A stretch of 64,000 nt of DNA. It comes from Kitasatospora phosalacinea. GTDB lineage: Bacteria; Actinomycetota; Actinomycetes; Streptomycetales; Streptomycetaceae. Of the stretch, positions 42,292-50,879 are shown in pieces; position 1 is the first letter of the stretch, and every line of letters starts with the position of its first letter. The translations under genes and the position numbers were made by a program. Under the pieces are notes generated by a model. It was not told the DNA's origin and made no database searches. It was given only the letters and a program-made list of their open reading frames with translations. Where the stretch lies: assembly GCF_030268885.1 (NCBI RefSeq), contig NZ_BSSA01000034.1:32741-96740 (forward strand). Reading direction: 5' to 3'.

Positions 42292-43107
42292 TCAGCCGAT
42301 CCGGTCCGGGCGGGTGTAGACGTTCGCGGTGCGGTCGCGGAGGAAGCCGACCAGGGTGAGGCCGAGTTCCTCCGCGAGGTCGACGGCGAGGGAGGAGGGG
42401 GCGGAGACCGCGGCCAGCAGCGGGATCCCGGCGAGGGCGGCCTTCTGGGTGAGTTCGAAGGAGGCGCGGCCGGAGACCGCGAGCAGGTGGCCGGTCAGCG
42501 GCAGGCGGCCCTCGCGCAGCGCCCAGCCGACGACCTTGTCGACCGCGTTGTGGCGGCCGACGTCCTCGCGGACGCACAGCGGCGTCCCGTCCGCGGCGAA
42601 GAGCCCGGCGGCGTGCAGCCCGCCGGTGGTGTCGAAGGCGCGCTGGGCGGCGCGCAGCCGGTCGGGGAGCTCGTACAGGACGGCCGCGGGCACGGTCAGC
42701 GGGTCGGGGGCGACGTCCCAGCGGGAGCGGGTGCGGACGGCGTCGACGGTGTCGCGGCCGCACAGGCCGCACGCGCTGGTGGTGAGCAGGTTGCGGTGGG
42801 CGGAGAGCGCCGGGCGGGCGCCGCGGACGGTGGCGTCGACCACGTTGTACGTGTTGGCGCCGTCCGCGTCCGTCCCGGCGCAGTAGCGCAGCGCGGCCAG
42901 CTCCTCGGTGGCGCCGACCAGCCCCTCGCCGACCAGGAACCCGGCGACCAGGTCGAAGTCGTGGCCGGGGGTGCGCATGGTGACGGTCAGCGCCTCGCCG
43001 CCGATCCGGATCTCCAGCGGCTCCTCGGCGGCGAGGCTGTCGGGCCGCACCGCGCGCTCGCTCCCGTCCAGCCGCACCACTCGTCGTCGTTCCGTCGCCC
43101 GCGCCAT
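42292..43107 (-). CDS. fdhD: formate dehydrogenase accessory sulfurtransferase FdhD
   Basis: A 271-residue FdhD protein that delivers sulphur to the molybdenum cofactor of formate dehydrogenases. Signature parts: EEPLEIRIGGEALTVTMRTP, LVAGFLVGEGLV, the Cys pair in ACGLCGRDTVD that accepts the persulphide, EDVGRHNAVDKVVGWAL and GRASFELTQKAALAGIPLL. The GGAGGT site before ATG 43107 shows a leadered mRNA. No formate dehydrogenase is in the window. It is divergent from hutH. Confidence 0.93.
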   Translation of the reverse strand: MARATERRRVVRLDGSERAVRPDSLAAEEPLEIRIGGEALTVTMRTPGHDFDLVAGFLVGEGLVGATEELAALRYCAGTDADGANTYNVVDATVRGARPALSAHRNLLTTSACGLCGRDTVDAVRTRSRWDVAPDPLTVPAAVLYELPDRLRAAQRAFDTTGGLHAAGLFAADGTPLCVREDVGRHNAVDKVVGWALREGRLPLTGHLLAVSGRASFELTQKAALAGIPLLAAVSAPSSLAVDLAEELGLTLVGFLRDRTANVYTRPDRIG

Positions 43108-43180
43108 GCGTCTCGCACCTCCGCGGGCCAGTCAACCACCTGCCGGAGCGCGGGGGCCCGCAGCCGGACCGCAACCCTGC

Positions 43181-43229
43181 TTGTCACATTGCCATTCACC
43201 TGATGAGATTGTGCATATGGATATGCACA
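43181..43229 (+). promoter_or_regulatory. hutH promoter with a 20-bp palindrome over the start codon
   Basis: Putative -35 TTGTCA (43181-43186), 17-bp spacer and -10 TGAGAT (43204-43209) put the transcription start at about the A of ATG 43217, so the mRNA would be leaderless. The 9-2-9 perfect palindrome TGTGCATAT-GG-ATATGCACA (43210-43229) covers this start. A bound repressor would block initiation. Confidence 0.7.
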
Positions 43230-44785
43230 GTGTCGTCGTCCAGGTCGGCAAGGCCGACGTCAGCGCCGAGGACGTCCTCGCCGTCGCCCGCGGCGGGGCC
43301 CGGGTGGAGATCGGTCCGGACGCGCTCGCCGAGATGGCGGCGGCCCGGGCCCGGATCGACGCGCTGGCGGCCGAGCCGCGGCCGGTGTACGGGGTGTCGA
43401 CCGGGTTCGGCGCGCTGGCGGTGCGGCACATCAGCCCGGAGCTGCGGGCCCAGCTGCAGCGCTCGCTGGTGCGCTCGCACGCGGCGGGCATGGGGCCGGT
43501 GGTGGAGACCGAGGTGGTCCGGGCCCTGGTGTTCCTGCGGATGAAGACCCTGGCGTCCGGCCGCACCGGCGTGCGCCCGCTGGTCGCCGAGACGATGGCC
43601 GCACTGCTGAACGCGCACATCACCCCGGTGGTGCGGGAGTTCGGCTCGCTGGGCTGCTCCGGCGACCTCGCGCCGCTCTCGCACTGCGCGCTGGCGCTGA
43701 TGGGCGAGGGCACCGCGTTCGGGCCGGACGGGGTGGAGCGGCCGACCGGCGAACTGCTCGCCGAGGCCGGGATCGCCCCCGTCGAACTGCTGGAGAAGGA
43801 GGGCCTGGCCCTCATCAACGGCACCGACGGCATGCTCGGCATGCTGGTGATGGCGCTGGCCGACCTGCGCCGCCTGTACGCCACCGCCGACGTCACCGCC
43901 GCGATGACGCTGGAGGCGCTGCTGGGCACCGACAAGGTGCTCGCCCCCGAGCTGCACGCCCCGATCCGCCCGCACCCGGGGCAGGCCGCGTCCGCCGCCA
44001 ACATGCTGGCGGTGCTGCGGGGTTCGGGCCTCACCGGCCACCACCAGGACGACGCGCCGCGGGTGCAGGACGCGTACTCGATCCGCTGCGCCCCGCAGGT
44101 CGCGGGCGCCGGACGGGACACCCTGGCGCACGCCGCGCTGGTCGCCGAGCGGGAGCTGGCCGCCTCGGTGGACAACCCGGTGGTGCTGCCCGACGGCCGG
44201 GTCGAGTCGAACGGCAACTTCCACGGCGCGCCCGTCGGCTACGTGCTGGACTTCCTGGCGATCGCCGCCGCCGACCTGGCCTCGATCTCCGAGCGGCGCA
44301 CCGACCGGCTGCTCGACAAGGCCCGCTCGCACGGCCTGCCCGCCTTCCTGGCCGACGACCCGGGCGTGGACTCCGGCCTGATGATCGCCCAGTACACCCA
44401 GGCCGCGCTGGTCAGCGAGAACAAGCGGCTGGCGGTGCCCGCCTCGGTGGACTCCATCCCGTCCTCGGCGATGCAGGAGGACCACGTCTCGATGGGCTGG
44501 TCCGCGGCCCGCAAGCTGCGGCAGTCGGTGGCCAACCTCGGACGCGTGCTGGCGGTGGAACTCGTCGCCGCCGCACGGGCGTTGGAGATCCGGGAGCAGG
44601 CCGCCGAGCGGCCGGGCGTGCTCGCCCCGGCGACCGCCGCCGCCGTCGCCGCCGCCCGCGCGGCCGGGGTCGGCGGCCCCGGCCGGGACCGCTTCCTCTC
44701 CCCGGACCTGGAGGCCGCCGCCGAGCTGGTCGCCTCCGGCGCCCTGCTGGCCGCGGTCGAGGAGGTCACCGGACCGCTCGCCTGA
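43217..44785 (+). CDS. hutH: histidine ammonia-lyase
   Basis: A 522-residue enzyme (520 if the second ATG, 43223, is used) that deaminates histidine to urocanate. Features: PVYGVSTGFGALA (catalytic Tyr loop), the MIO-forming segment REFGSLGCSGDLAPLSH, where Cys-Ser-Gly replaces the common Ala-Ser-Gly, KEGLALINGTDG, and SIRCAPQVAGAGRD. The Streptomyces lineage is known to have a Cys-Gly type cofactor annotation for this family. The start overlaps the palindromic operator. A hairpin terminator follows. It begins the hut block with the RpiR regulator next downstream. Confidence 0.95.
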   Translation: MDMHSVVVQVGKADVSAEDVLAVARGGARVEIGPDALAEMAAARARIDALAAEPRPVYGVSTGFGALAVRHISPELRAQLQRSLVRSHAAGMGPVVETEVVRALVFLRMKTLASGRTGVRPLVAETMAALLNAHITPVVREFGSLGCSGDLAPLSHCALALMGEGTAFGPDGVERPTGELLAEAGIAPVELLEKEGLALINGTDGMLGMLVMALADLRRLYATADVTAAMTLEALLGTDKVLAPELHAPIRPHPGQAASAANMLAVLRGSGLTGHHQDDAPRVQDAYSIRCAPQVAGAGRDTLAHAALVAERELAASVDNPVVLPDGRVESNGNFHGAPVGYVLDFLAIAAADLASISERRTDRLLDKARSHGLPAFLADDPGVDSGLMIAQYTQAALVSENKRLAVPASVDSIPSSAMQEDHVSMGWSAARKLRQSVANLGRVLAVELVAAARALEIREQAAERPGVLAPATAAAVAAARAAGVGGPGRDRFLSPDLEAAAELVASGALLAAVEEVTGPLA

Positions 44786-44788
44786 CGC

Positions 44789-44857
44789 CCTGGCGGGACG
44801 GGCGGGCGCACCCGCCGGAGCCGGATCACCGGCCTCCGGACCCGCCCGTCCCGCCAG
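44789..44857 (+). terminator. long-stem hairpin terminator after hutH
   Basis: Perfect 17-bp stem (44789-44805 with 44841-44857) around a 35-base loop that contains a smaller nested hairpin, 3 bp after the hutH stop. Confidence 0.7.
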
Positions 44858-44952
44858 TCGAAACGCGATTGCCCACCTGCCGGGACTGCGCCACAGTCGT
44901 CCCACCGTCGAAGCCACCGGCGACCGCCCGACCGAGCGTGGAGGTACCGCAC

Positions 44953-45825
44953 ATGACCGCCCTGGACGAGACCGGCACCACCACCGGCCCCTCCGCCCGG
45001 CTGCTCCACCTCTTCGAGGGCCACCGGCTGACCCCCACCCAGCGGCGGATCGCCCACTCGCTGGTCCGGCACGCCACCGAGGCGCCGTTCCTGTCCAGCG
45101 TCGAGGTCGCCGAGCTCGCCGGGGTCAGCCAGCCCTCGGTGACCAGGTTCGCGGTCGCGCTCGGCTACGACGGCTACCCGGCGCTGCGCAAGCAGCTGCG
45201 CGAGCTCGGCGTCGCCGACGGCGGCGCGCCCGAGAGCCACGACGAGGTGGTGCGCAACGAGCACCAGCAGGCCGTCCTCGCCGAGATCGAGCACCTGCGG
45301 CACCTCGCCGAACTGCTCGCCGACCCCGCCCCGATCGTCCGGGCCGCCCGGATCCTGGCCGCCTCCCGCCCGCTGCCGGTGCTCGGCCTGCGGGCCGCCT
45401 CCGCGCAGGCCCGCGGCTTCGCGTACTTCGCGGGCAAGGTGCACCCCGACGTCCGGCTGCTCGACGAGGGCGGCTCGATGCTCGCCGACCGGCTGGAGCA
45501 GGCCGCCGCCGCCGGGGCCACCGCGCTGCTCTGCTTCGCCCTGCCGCGCTACCCGCGCGAGCTGATGGACGCCCTCGCGGTGGCCCGGGAGTGCGGGCTG
45601 ACCGTGCTCACCGTCGCCGACTCGGCGTTCGCCCCGGTCGCCAAGCTCTCCGACGTGCTGCTGCCCGCCGCCGTCGGTACCGGCCTGGTCTTCGACACCG
45701 CCTGCGCCCCGATGATGCTCGGCCGCGTCCTGCTGCAGACCATGTGCGACGAACTGCCGGGCGCCGAGGCGCGGCTGGAGGCCATCGAGCAGTCCGCGAC
45801 GTCCCGTCAACTCTTCCTGGAATGA
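44953..45825 (+). CDS. MurR/RpiR-family regulator with SIS domain
   Basis: A 290-residue regulator: N-terminal RpiR helix-turn-helix (LTPTQRRIAHSLVRHATEAP, SVEVAELAGVSQPSVTRFAV) and a C-terminal SIS sugar-isomerase-like domain (LPVLGLRAASAQARGFAYF, TALLCFALPRYPRELMDA, TVLTVADSAFAPVAKLSDVL). SIS regulators sense phosphosugars or related metabolites; in a hut context the ligand may differ. Ribosome site GGAGG before ATG 44953; an imperfect palindrome GACTG-5-CAGTC at 44884-44898 may be an autoregulatory site. It is flanked on both sides by histidine-utilisation genes, so it is the likely regulator of that pathway (inference). Confidence 0.88.
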   Translation: MTALDETGTTTGPSARLLHLFEGHRLTPTQRRIAHSLVRHATEAPFLSSVEVAELAGVSQPSVTRFAVALGYDGYPALRKQLRELGVADGGAPESHDEVVRNEHQQAVLAEIEHLRHLAELLADPAPIVRAARILAASRPLPVLGLRAASAQARGFAYFAGKVHPDVRLLDEGGSMLADRLEQAAAAGATALLCFALPRYPRELMDALAVARECGLTVLTVADSAFAPVAKLSDVLLPAAVGTGLVFDTACAPMMLGRVLLQTMCDELPGAEARLEAIEQSATSRQLFLE

Positions 45826-45929
45826 CATCCGTTGTTTGCCGAATGACACCTTCTCGTCGGGTTGACGACGGGTGCTGAGCGGGCATCCCTCTCCGTAGGG
45901 AGAACGACAGCTTGGACGGGGGAAGTCCA

Positions 45930-46271
45930 ATGCCACCGCCGATCCACCAGATGAGACTCACCGGACGGCTCGGTTCCGGGGCCGACGAATGGTCCTGCCC
46001 GCTCTGCGGCCGCCGCATCGCGCTGCGCCGTCCGCCGCGCCCCGAACTGACCGTCCTCGACCCCGGTGACGAGGAGGCCGTGCACATCGGCGTCCTGGAG
46101 CCCGGGGACGGAGCGGCCGAGGAAGCCGCCGCCCGCTACGGCGTCGGCCCGGTCCAGCACATCCCGCGCCCGCCGGCCCGCCCCGGCCAGCCGACCCCCG
46201 AACCCGACGCGGCGGACCGCCGCTGGCTGGCCGAGATCGGCATCGACTGGGACGGCGACGAGGCCGCCTGA
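45930..46271 (+). CDS. small protein with CxxC zinc-ribbon-like motif, unknown function
   Basis: A 113-residue hypothetical protein: ATG 45930 with GGGGGAA before it. Near the N-terminus is one CPLCGRR motif, half of a typical zinc ribbon, so metal binding would need a second pair from a partner subunit. The rest is acidic (AVHIGVLEPGDGAAEEAAAR) and ends with WLAEIGIDWDGDEAA. It sits between the RpiR regulator and hutU, but shows no link to histidine catabolism by itself. Confidence 0.7.
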   Translation: MPPPIHQMRLTGRLGSGADEWSCPLCGRRIALRRPPRPELTVLDPGDEEAVHIGVLEPGDGAAEEAAARYGVGPVQHIPRPPARPGQPTPEPDAADRRWLAEIGIDWDGDEAA

Positions 46272-46620
46272 CGGCGGCTCAGGGGCGCTGACGTGTCCGC
46301 CGGAGGAGACGGCGGACGAAGGTGCGGACGATCGCCGGGCGGGGGTGCGCCGGGTTCGCGGTGCCGGCCGAGGCCGCCGTGGCCCGGGGGAGCCACGAGT
46401 CCCGCTCCGGCGGCCCCGCCGGCGTGCCCGCTGCTCGGCAACCGGCCGGTGCGGCAACTGGCGAAGGCCGGTCCGGCCCTGTTCGTCGCCGGGGCGGCGG
46501 CGCCTGCACCGGGACGCACCGGGCCGTTCCCTCCCGGGGAACTCTGGCTGCCGTGGCACTGTTTGGATATATTCAGTCTCGTTGATCGTGAATGAATTCC
46601 ATCCGGCAGGAGGCTGGACC
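46272..46620. other. 349-bp gap before hutU: no gene called, hutU promoter at its end
   Basis: The first 270 bp are GC-rich with no convincing coding frame (a 76-residue Arg/Pro-rich reverse frame at 46279-46509 is rejected). The last about 50 bp turn AT-rich: TGGATATATTCA (near palindrome, about 46564-46575) followed by ATTCA...TGAAT repeats, then the AGGAGG ribosome site of hutU. The AT-rich part is the likely promoter and regulatory region. Confidence 0.7.
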
Positions 46621-48288
46621 GTGGCAGAGCAGACGAGCGGCCCGCGCGAGGTCCGCGCGGCGCGGGGGAGCGGGCTGAGCGCGCAGGGCTGGCAGCAGGA
46701 GGCGGCCCTGCGGATGCTGATGAACAACCTGGACCCGGAGGTCGCCGAGCACCCGTCCAAGCTGGTCGTCTACGGCGGCACCGGCAAGGCGGCCCGGGAC
46801 TGGCGCTCCTTCGACGCGATGGTGCGCACCCTGCAGGGGCTCAAGCAGGACGAGACCATGCTGGTGCAGTCCGGCCGCCCGGTCGGCGTGATGCAGACCC
46901 ACGAGTGGGCGCCGCGGGTGCTGATCGCCAACTCCAACCTGGTCGGCGACTGGGCGAACTGGGAGGAGTTCCGCCGCCTGGAGTCGCTCGGCCTCACCAT
47001 GTACGGGCAGATGACCGCCGGGTCCTGGATCTACATCGGCACCCAGGGCATCCTGCAGGGCACCTACGAGACCTTCGCGGCGGTCGCGAACAAGAAGTTC
47101 GGCGGCAGCCTGGAGGGCACCATCACCCTCACCGCGGGCCTCGGCGGCATGGGCGGCGCCCAGCCGCTGGCCGTCACCATGAACGGCGGCGTGGCGATCT
47201 GCATCGACTGCGACCCGTCCCGGATCGCCCGCCGGATCGAGCACCGCTACCTCGACGTCGAGGCCACCGGCCTCGACCACGCCCTGCAGCTGGCCACCGA
47301 GGCCCGCGACCGGCGGCAGCCGCTCTCGATCGGCCTGCTCGGCAACGCCGCCGACCTGCTGCCGCAACTGCTGGCGATGGACGCCCCGATCGACGTCGTG
47401 ACCGACCAGACCAGCGCCCACGACCCGCTCGCCTACCTGCCGTCCGGCGTCGCCTTCGAGGACATGGCCTCCTACGCGGCCGAGAAGCCCGCCGAGTTCA
47501 CCACCCGGGCCCGCGAGTCGATGGCCCGGCACGTGGAGGCGATGGTCGGCTTCCAGGACCGCGGCGCGGAGGTCTTCGACTACGGCAACTCGATCCGCGG
47601 CGAGGCCCAACTCGCCGGGTACGACCGGGCGTTCGCCTTCCCCGGGTTCGTCCCCGCGTACATCCGGCCGCTGTTCTGCGAGGGCAAGGGCCCGTTCCGC
47701 TGGGCCGCGCTCTCCGGCGACCCGAAGGACATCCACAAGACCGACCGGGCCGTCCTCGACCTCTTCCCGGAGAACGAGTCGCTGCACCGCTGGATCACCA
47801 TGGCCCAGGAGAAGGTGCACTTCCAGGGCCTGCCCGCGCGGATCTGCTGGCTCGGCTACGGCGAGCGCGACAAGGCGGGCGAGCGGTTCAACGACATGGT
47901 GGCCTCCGGCGAGCTGTCCGCGCCGATCGTGATCGGCCGCGACCACCTGGATTGCGGCTCGGTCGCCTCCCCCTACCGGGAGACCGAGGCGATGCTCGAC
48001 GGCTCCGACGCGATCGCCGACTGGCCGCTGCTCAACGCCATGGTCAACGTGGCCTCCGGCGCCTCCTGGGTGTCGATCCACCACGGCGGCGGCGTCGGCA
48101 TCGGCCGCTCGATCCACGCCGGTCAGGTCACCGTCGCCGACGGCACCCCGCTGGCCGGGGAGAAGATCCGCCGCGTCCTCACCAACGACCCCGGCATGGG
48201 CGTCATCCGGCACGTCGACGCGGGCTACGACCGGGCGGCCGAGGTCGCGCAGGAGCGCGGGGTGCGCGTCCCGATGAACGAGCTGTGA
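46621..48288 (+). CDS. hutU: urocanate hydratase
   Basis: A 555-residue NAD-dependent enzyme converting urocanate to imidazolonepropionate. Features: LVVYGGTGKAARDW, NLVGDWANWEEFRRLESLGL, TLTAGLGGMGGAQPLAV (NAD binding), GGVAICIDCDPSRIARR, DYGNSIRGEAQLAGY, and the catalytic-region IRPLFCEGKGPFRWAALSGD, with Cys in LFCEGKG. Start GTG with the AGGAGG site 7 nt upstream. The following gene overlaps by 4 bp (GTGA), so hutU, the M20 enzyme and hutF are translationally coupled. Confidence 0.96.
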   Translation: MAEQTSGPREVRAARGSGLSAQGWQQEAALRMLMNNLDPEVAEHPSKLVVYGGTGKAARDWRSFDAMVRTLQGLKQDETMLVQSGRPVGVMQTHEWAPRVLIANSNLVGDWANWEEFRRLESLGLTMYGQMTAGSWIYIGTQGILQGTYETFAAVANKKFGGSLEGTITLTAGLGGMGGAQPLAVTMNGGVAICIDCDPSRIARRIEHRYLDVEATGLDHALQLATEARDRRQPLSIGLLGNAADLLPQLLAMDAPIDVVTDQTSAHDPLAYLPSGVAFEDMASYAAEKPAEFTTRARESMARHVEAMVGFQDRGAEVFDYGNSIRGEAQLAGYDRAFAFPGFVPAYIRPLFCEGKGPFRWAALSGDPKDIHKTDRAVLDLFPENESLHRWITMAQEKVHFQGLPARICWLGYGERDKAGERFNDMVASGELSAPIVIGRDHLDCGSVASPYRETEAMLDGSDAIADWPLLNAMVNVASGASWVSIHHGGGVGIGRSIHAGQVTVADGTPLAGEKIRRVLTNDPGMGVIRHVDAGYDRAAEVAQERGVRVPMNEL

Positions 48289-49487
48289 GCTTCGACGCGA
48301 TGTGGGCGGAGCTGCTCCCGGTGGGCCGCTCCGCCGCCACCGGCGGCTACCGGCGGCACGCCTGGAACTCCGCCGACGCCGAGTGCCGGGCCTGGTTCGA
48401 GCAGCAGGCCCGCACCCGCGGCCTGGCCTACCGGACGGACCGCAACGGCAACCAGTGGGCCTGGCACGGGGACCCGGCCGCCGGGAACGCCGTGGTCACC
48501 GGCTCGCACCTGGACTCCGTCCCGGACGGCGGCGCCTACGACGGGCCGCTCGGGGTGGTCTCCGCCTTCGCCGCGTACGACGAACTGCGCTCCCGCGGCG
48601 CCGGGTTCACCCGCCCGCTGGCGATCGTCAACTTCGGCGACGAGGAGGGCGCCCGGTTCGGCGTGGCCTGCGTCGGCTCCCGGCTGGCCACCGGCGCGCT
48701 CGACCGGGAGGCCGCGTACGCGCTGCGCGACGCCGACGGGGTGCGGCTGCCCGACGCGATGGAGCGGGCCGGGCACGACCCGGCGCTGATCGGCCCCGAC
48801 CCCGAACTGCTGGGCCGGATCGGCGCGTTCGTCGAACTCCACGTCGAGCAGGGGCGCTTCCTCGCCGAGCGGCAGCCGGTCGGGGTGGCCGGGGCGATCT
48901 GGCCGCACGGCCGGTGGCGGTTCGACTTCCACGGCGAGGCCAACCACGCGGGCACCACCCTGCTCGCCGACCGTCGCGACCCGATGCTGACCTACGCCAC
49001 CACCGTGCTGGCCGCCCGCAAGAAGGCCCGGCTCGCCGGGGCGCTGGCCACCTTCGGCAAGGTCGCCGTCGAACCCAACGGCACCAACGCCATCGCCTCG
49101 CTGGTCCGCGGCTGGCTGGACTCGCGCGCCCCCGACGAGCGGACCCTCGGCCAACTCGTCGAATCCATCGGGCAGTCGGCCGTCGAGCGGGGCGAACGCG
49201 ACGGCGTCCGGGTCGAGCTGACCCGCGAGTCGTACACCCCCGTCGTCGACTTCGACGCCCCGCTGCGCGACCGCCTCGCGAAGCTGCTGGACGCCCCCGT
49301 CCTGCCCACCGGCGCGGGACACGACGCCGGGATCCTGGCCTCCGCCGTCCCGACCGCCATGCTGTTCGTGCGCAACCCCACCGGGGTCTCGCACTCCCCG
49401 GCCGAGCACGCCGAACGGGCCGACTGCCACGCCGGGGTCCGCGCCCTGGCCACCGCACTGGAGGACCTCGCATGCCGTCCGTCGTGA
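48285..49487 (+). CDS. M20-family amidohydrolase (allantoate amidohydrolase/N-carbamoylase-like)
   Basis: A 400-residue metal-dependent amidohydrolase. Zinc-binding and catalytic phrases: TGSHLDSVPDGGAYDGPLGV, IVNFGDEEGARFG, FVELHVEQGRFL and HGEANHAGTTLLADRRDP, with a lid-type dimerisation domain in the middle and GAGHDAGIL near the end. It is annotated as allantoate amidohydrolase in most genomes. It lies between hutU and hutF with overlaps on both sides, exactly where an N-formylglutamate deformylase is required by the HutF branch. Use as an N-formylglutamate or formiminoglutamate hydrolase is therefore an attractive inference, unproven here. Confidence 0.88.
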   Translation: MSFDAMWAELLPVGRSAATGGYRRHAWNSADAECRAWFEQQARTRGLAYRTDRNGNQWAWHGDPAAGNAVVTGSHLDSVPDGGAYDGPLGVVSAFAAYDELRSRGAGFTRPLAIVNFGDEEGARFGVACVGSRLATGALDREAAYALRDADGVRLPDAMERAGHDPALIGPDPELLGRIGAFVELHVEQGRFLAERQPVGVAGAIWPHGRWRFDFHGEANHAGTTLLADRRDPMLTYATTVLAARKKARLAGALATFGKVAVEPNGTNAIASLVRGWLDSRAPDERTLGQLVESIGQSAVERGERDGVRVELTRESYTPVVDFDAPLRDRLAKLLDAPVLPTGAGHDAGILASAVPTAMLFVRNPTGVSHSPAEHAERADCHAGVRALATALEDLACRPS

Positions 49488-50824
49488 CGTACTGGGCCGA
49501 ACACGCCTGGCTGCCGCACCCGAACGGCCCCGCCGTCCAGCCCGAGGTGCGGATCACCGTCGGGCCGGACGGCCGGATCACCGAGGTCGTCCCCGGCAGC
49601 GGGCCCTGCCCCGCCGGGGCCGTCCGGCTGGCCGGGCTCGCCCTGCCCGGGCAGGCCAACGCGCACTCGCACGCCTTCCACCGGGCGCTGCGCGCCACCG
49701 TGCAGGTCGGCTCCGGCACCTTCTGGACCTGGCGCGACACCATGTACAAGGTCGCCGCCGCGCTCGACCCCGACCGCTACCTGGCGCTCGCCACCGCCGT
49801 GTACGCCGAGATGGCGCTCGCCGGGATCACCGCCGTCGGCGAGTTCCACTACCTGCACCACGCGCCCGACGGCACCCCGTACGCGAACCCCAACGCGATG
49901 GGCGAGGCGCTGATCGAGGCCGCCGCCCGGGCCGGGATCCGGATCACCCTGCTCGACACCTGCTACCTGTCGGCCGGCTTCGGTGCCGAACCGACCCGGC
50001 ACCAGCGGCGCTTCTCCGACGGCGACGCGGACGCCTGGGCCGCCCGGGCCGCCGCCCTGAAGGGCGCCGACCACGCCCGGATCGGCGCCGCCGTGCACAG
50101 CGTCCGCGCCGTCCCCGCCGAGCAGTTGGGCACCGTCGCGCAGTGGGCGGTCAGCCGCCGCGCCCCGCTGCACGTGCACCTCTCCGAGCAGACCGCCGAG
50201 AACGACGCCTGCCTCGCCGCGCACGGCGTCACCCCCACCCGGCTGCTCGCCGACCACGGCGTCCTCGGCCCGCGCACCAGCGCCGTGCACGCCACCCACC
50301 TCACCGACGAGGACGTCCGGCTGCTCGCCGGCTCCTCCACCACCGTCTGCATGTGCCCCACCACCGAACGGGACCTCGCCGACGGCATCGGCCCCGCCCG
50401 GCAGCTCGCCTCCGCGGGCTGCCCGATCAGCCTCGGCTCCGACAGCCACGCCGTCATCGACCCGTTCGAGGAGGCCCGCGCCCTGGAGCTGGACGAACGC
50501 CTGCGCACCCGCACCCGCGGCCACTGGACCGCGAACGAGCTGCTGCGGGCGGGCACGGCGGACGGCCACGCCTCGCTCGGCTGGCCCGAGGCCGGCCGCC
50601 TGGCGGTCGGCGCCCTCGCCGACTTCTGCGTCCTCGCCCTCGACACCGTCCGCACCGCCGGAGCGCCGCCCCGGCTCGGCGCCGAGACCGCGGTCTTCGC
50701 GGCGGGCGCCGCCGACGTCCGCCACCTGGTGGTCGGCGGACGGCACGTGGTCGCGGACGGCGTGCACCGGCTCGTCCCGGAGACCGGCCGCGCGCTCGCC
50801 GAGGCCGTCGGCGCGCTGCGGTGA
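49472..50824 (+). CDS. hutF: formimidoylglutamate deiminase
   Basis: A 450-residue amidohydrolase-superfamily enzyme converting N-formimino-L-glutamate to N-formyl-L-glutamate and ammonia. Metal ligands: NAHSHAFHRALRA (HxH), then later VHLSEQTAEN and HATHLTDEDVRLL, and GSDSHAVIDP. The pocket region TFWTWRDTMYKVAAALD is typical for HutF. Its ATG is 16 bp inside the preceding gene. The use of HutF rather than HutG-type formiminoglutamase shows the five-step branch. Confidence 0.93.
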   Translation: MPSVVTYWAEHAWLPHPNGPAVQPEVRITVGPDGRITEVVPGSGPCPAGAVRLAGLALPGQANAHSHAFHRALRATVQVGSGTFWTWRDTMYKVAAALDPDRYLALATAVYAEMALAGITAVGEFHYLHHAPDGTPYANPNAMGEALIEAAARAGIRITLLDTCYLSAGFGAEPTRHQRRFSDGDADAWAARAAALKGADHARIGAAVHSVRAVPAEQLGTVAQWAVSRRAPLHVHLSEQTAENDACLAAHGVTPTRLLADHGVLGPRTSAVHATHLTDEDVRLLAGSSTTVCMCPTTERDLADGIGPARQLASAGCPISLGSDSHAVIDPFEEARALELDERLRTRTRGHWTANELLRAGTADGHASLGWPEAGRLAVGALADFCVLALDTVRTAGAPPRLGAETAVFAAGAADVRHLVVGGRHVVADGVHRLVPETGRALAEAVGALR

Positions 50825-50879
50825 CGGCCCCGCGCCGACCACGTCCCCGTCCCCGACACCCTCGAAGGGCCCCGCGTCC

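Noticed and set aside
46279..46509. 76-residue reverse frame in the gap before hutU
   Set aside because: Pro/Arg/Ala low-complexity sequence with no recognisable domain or ribosome site.
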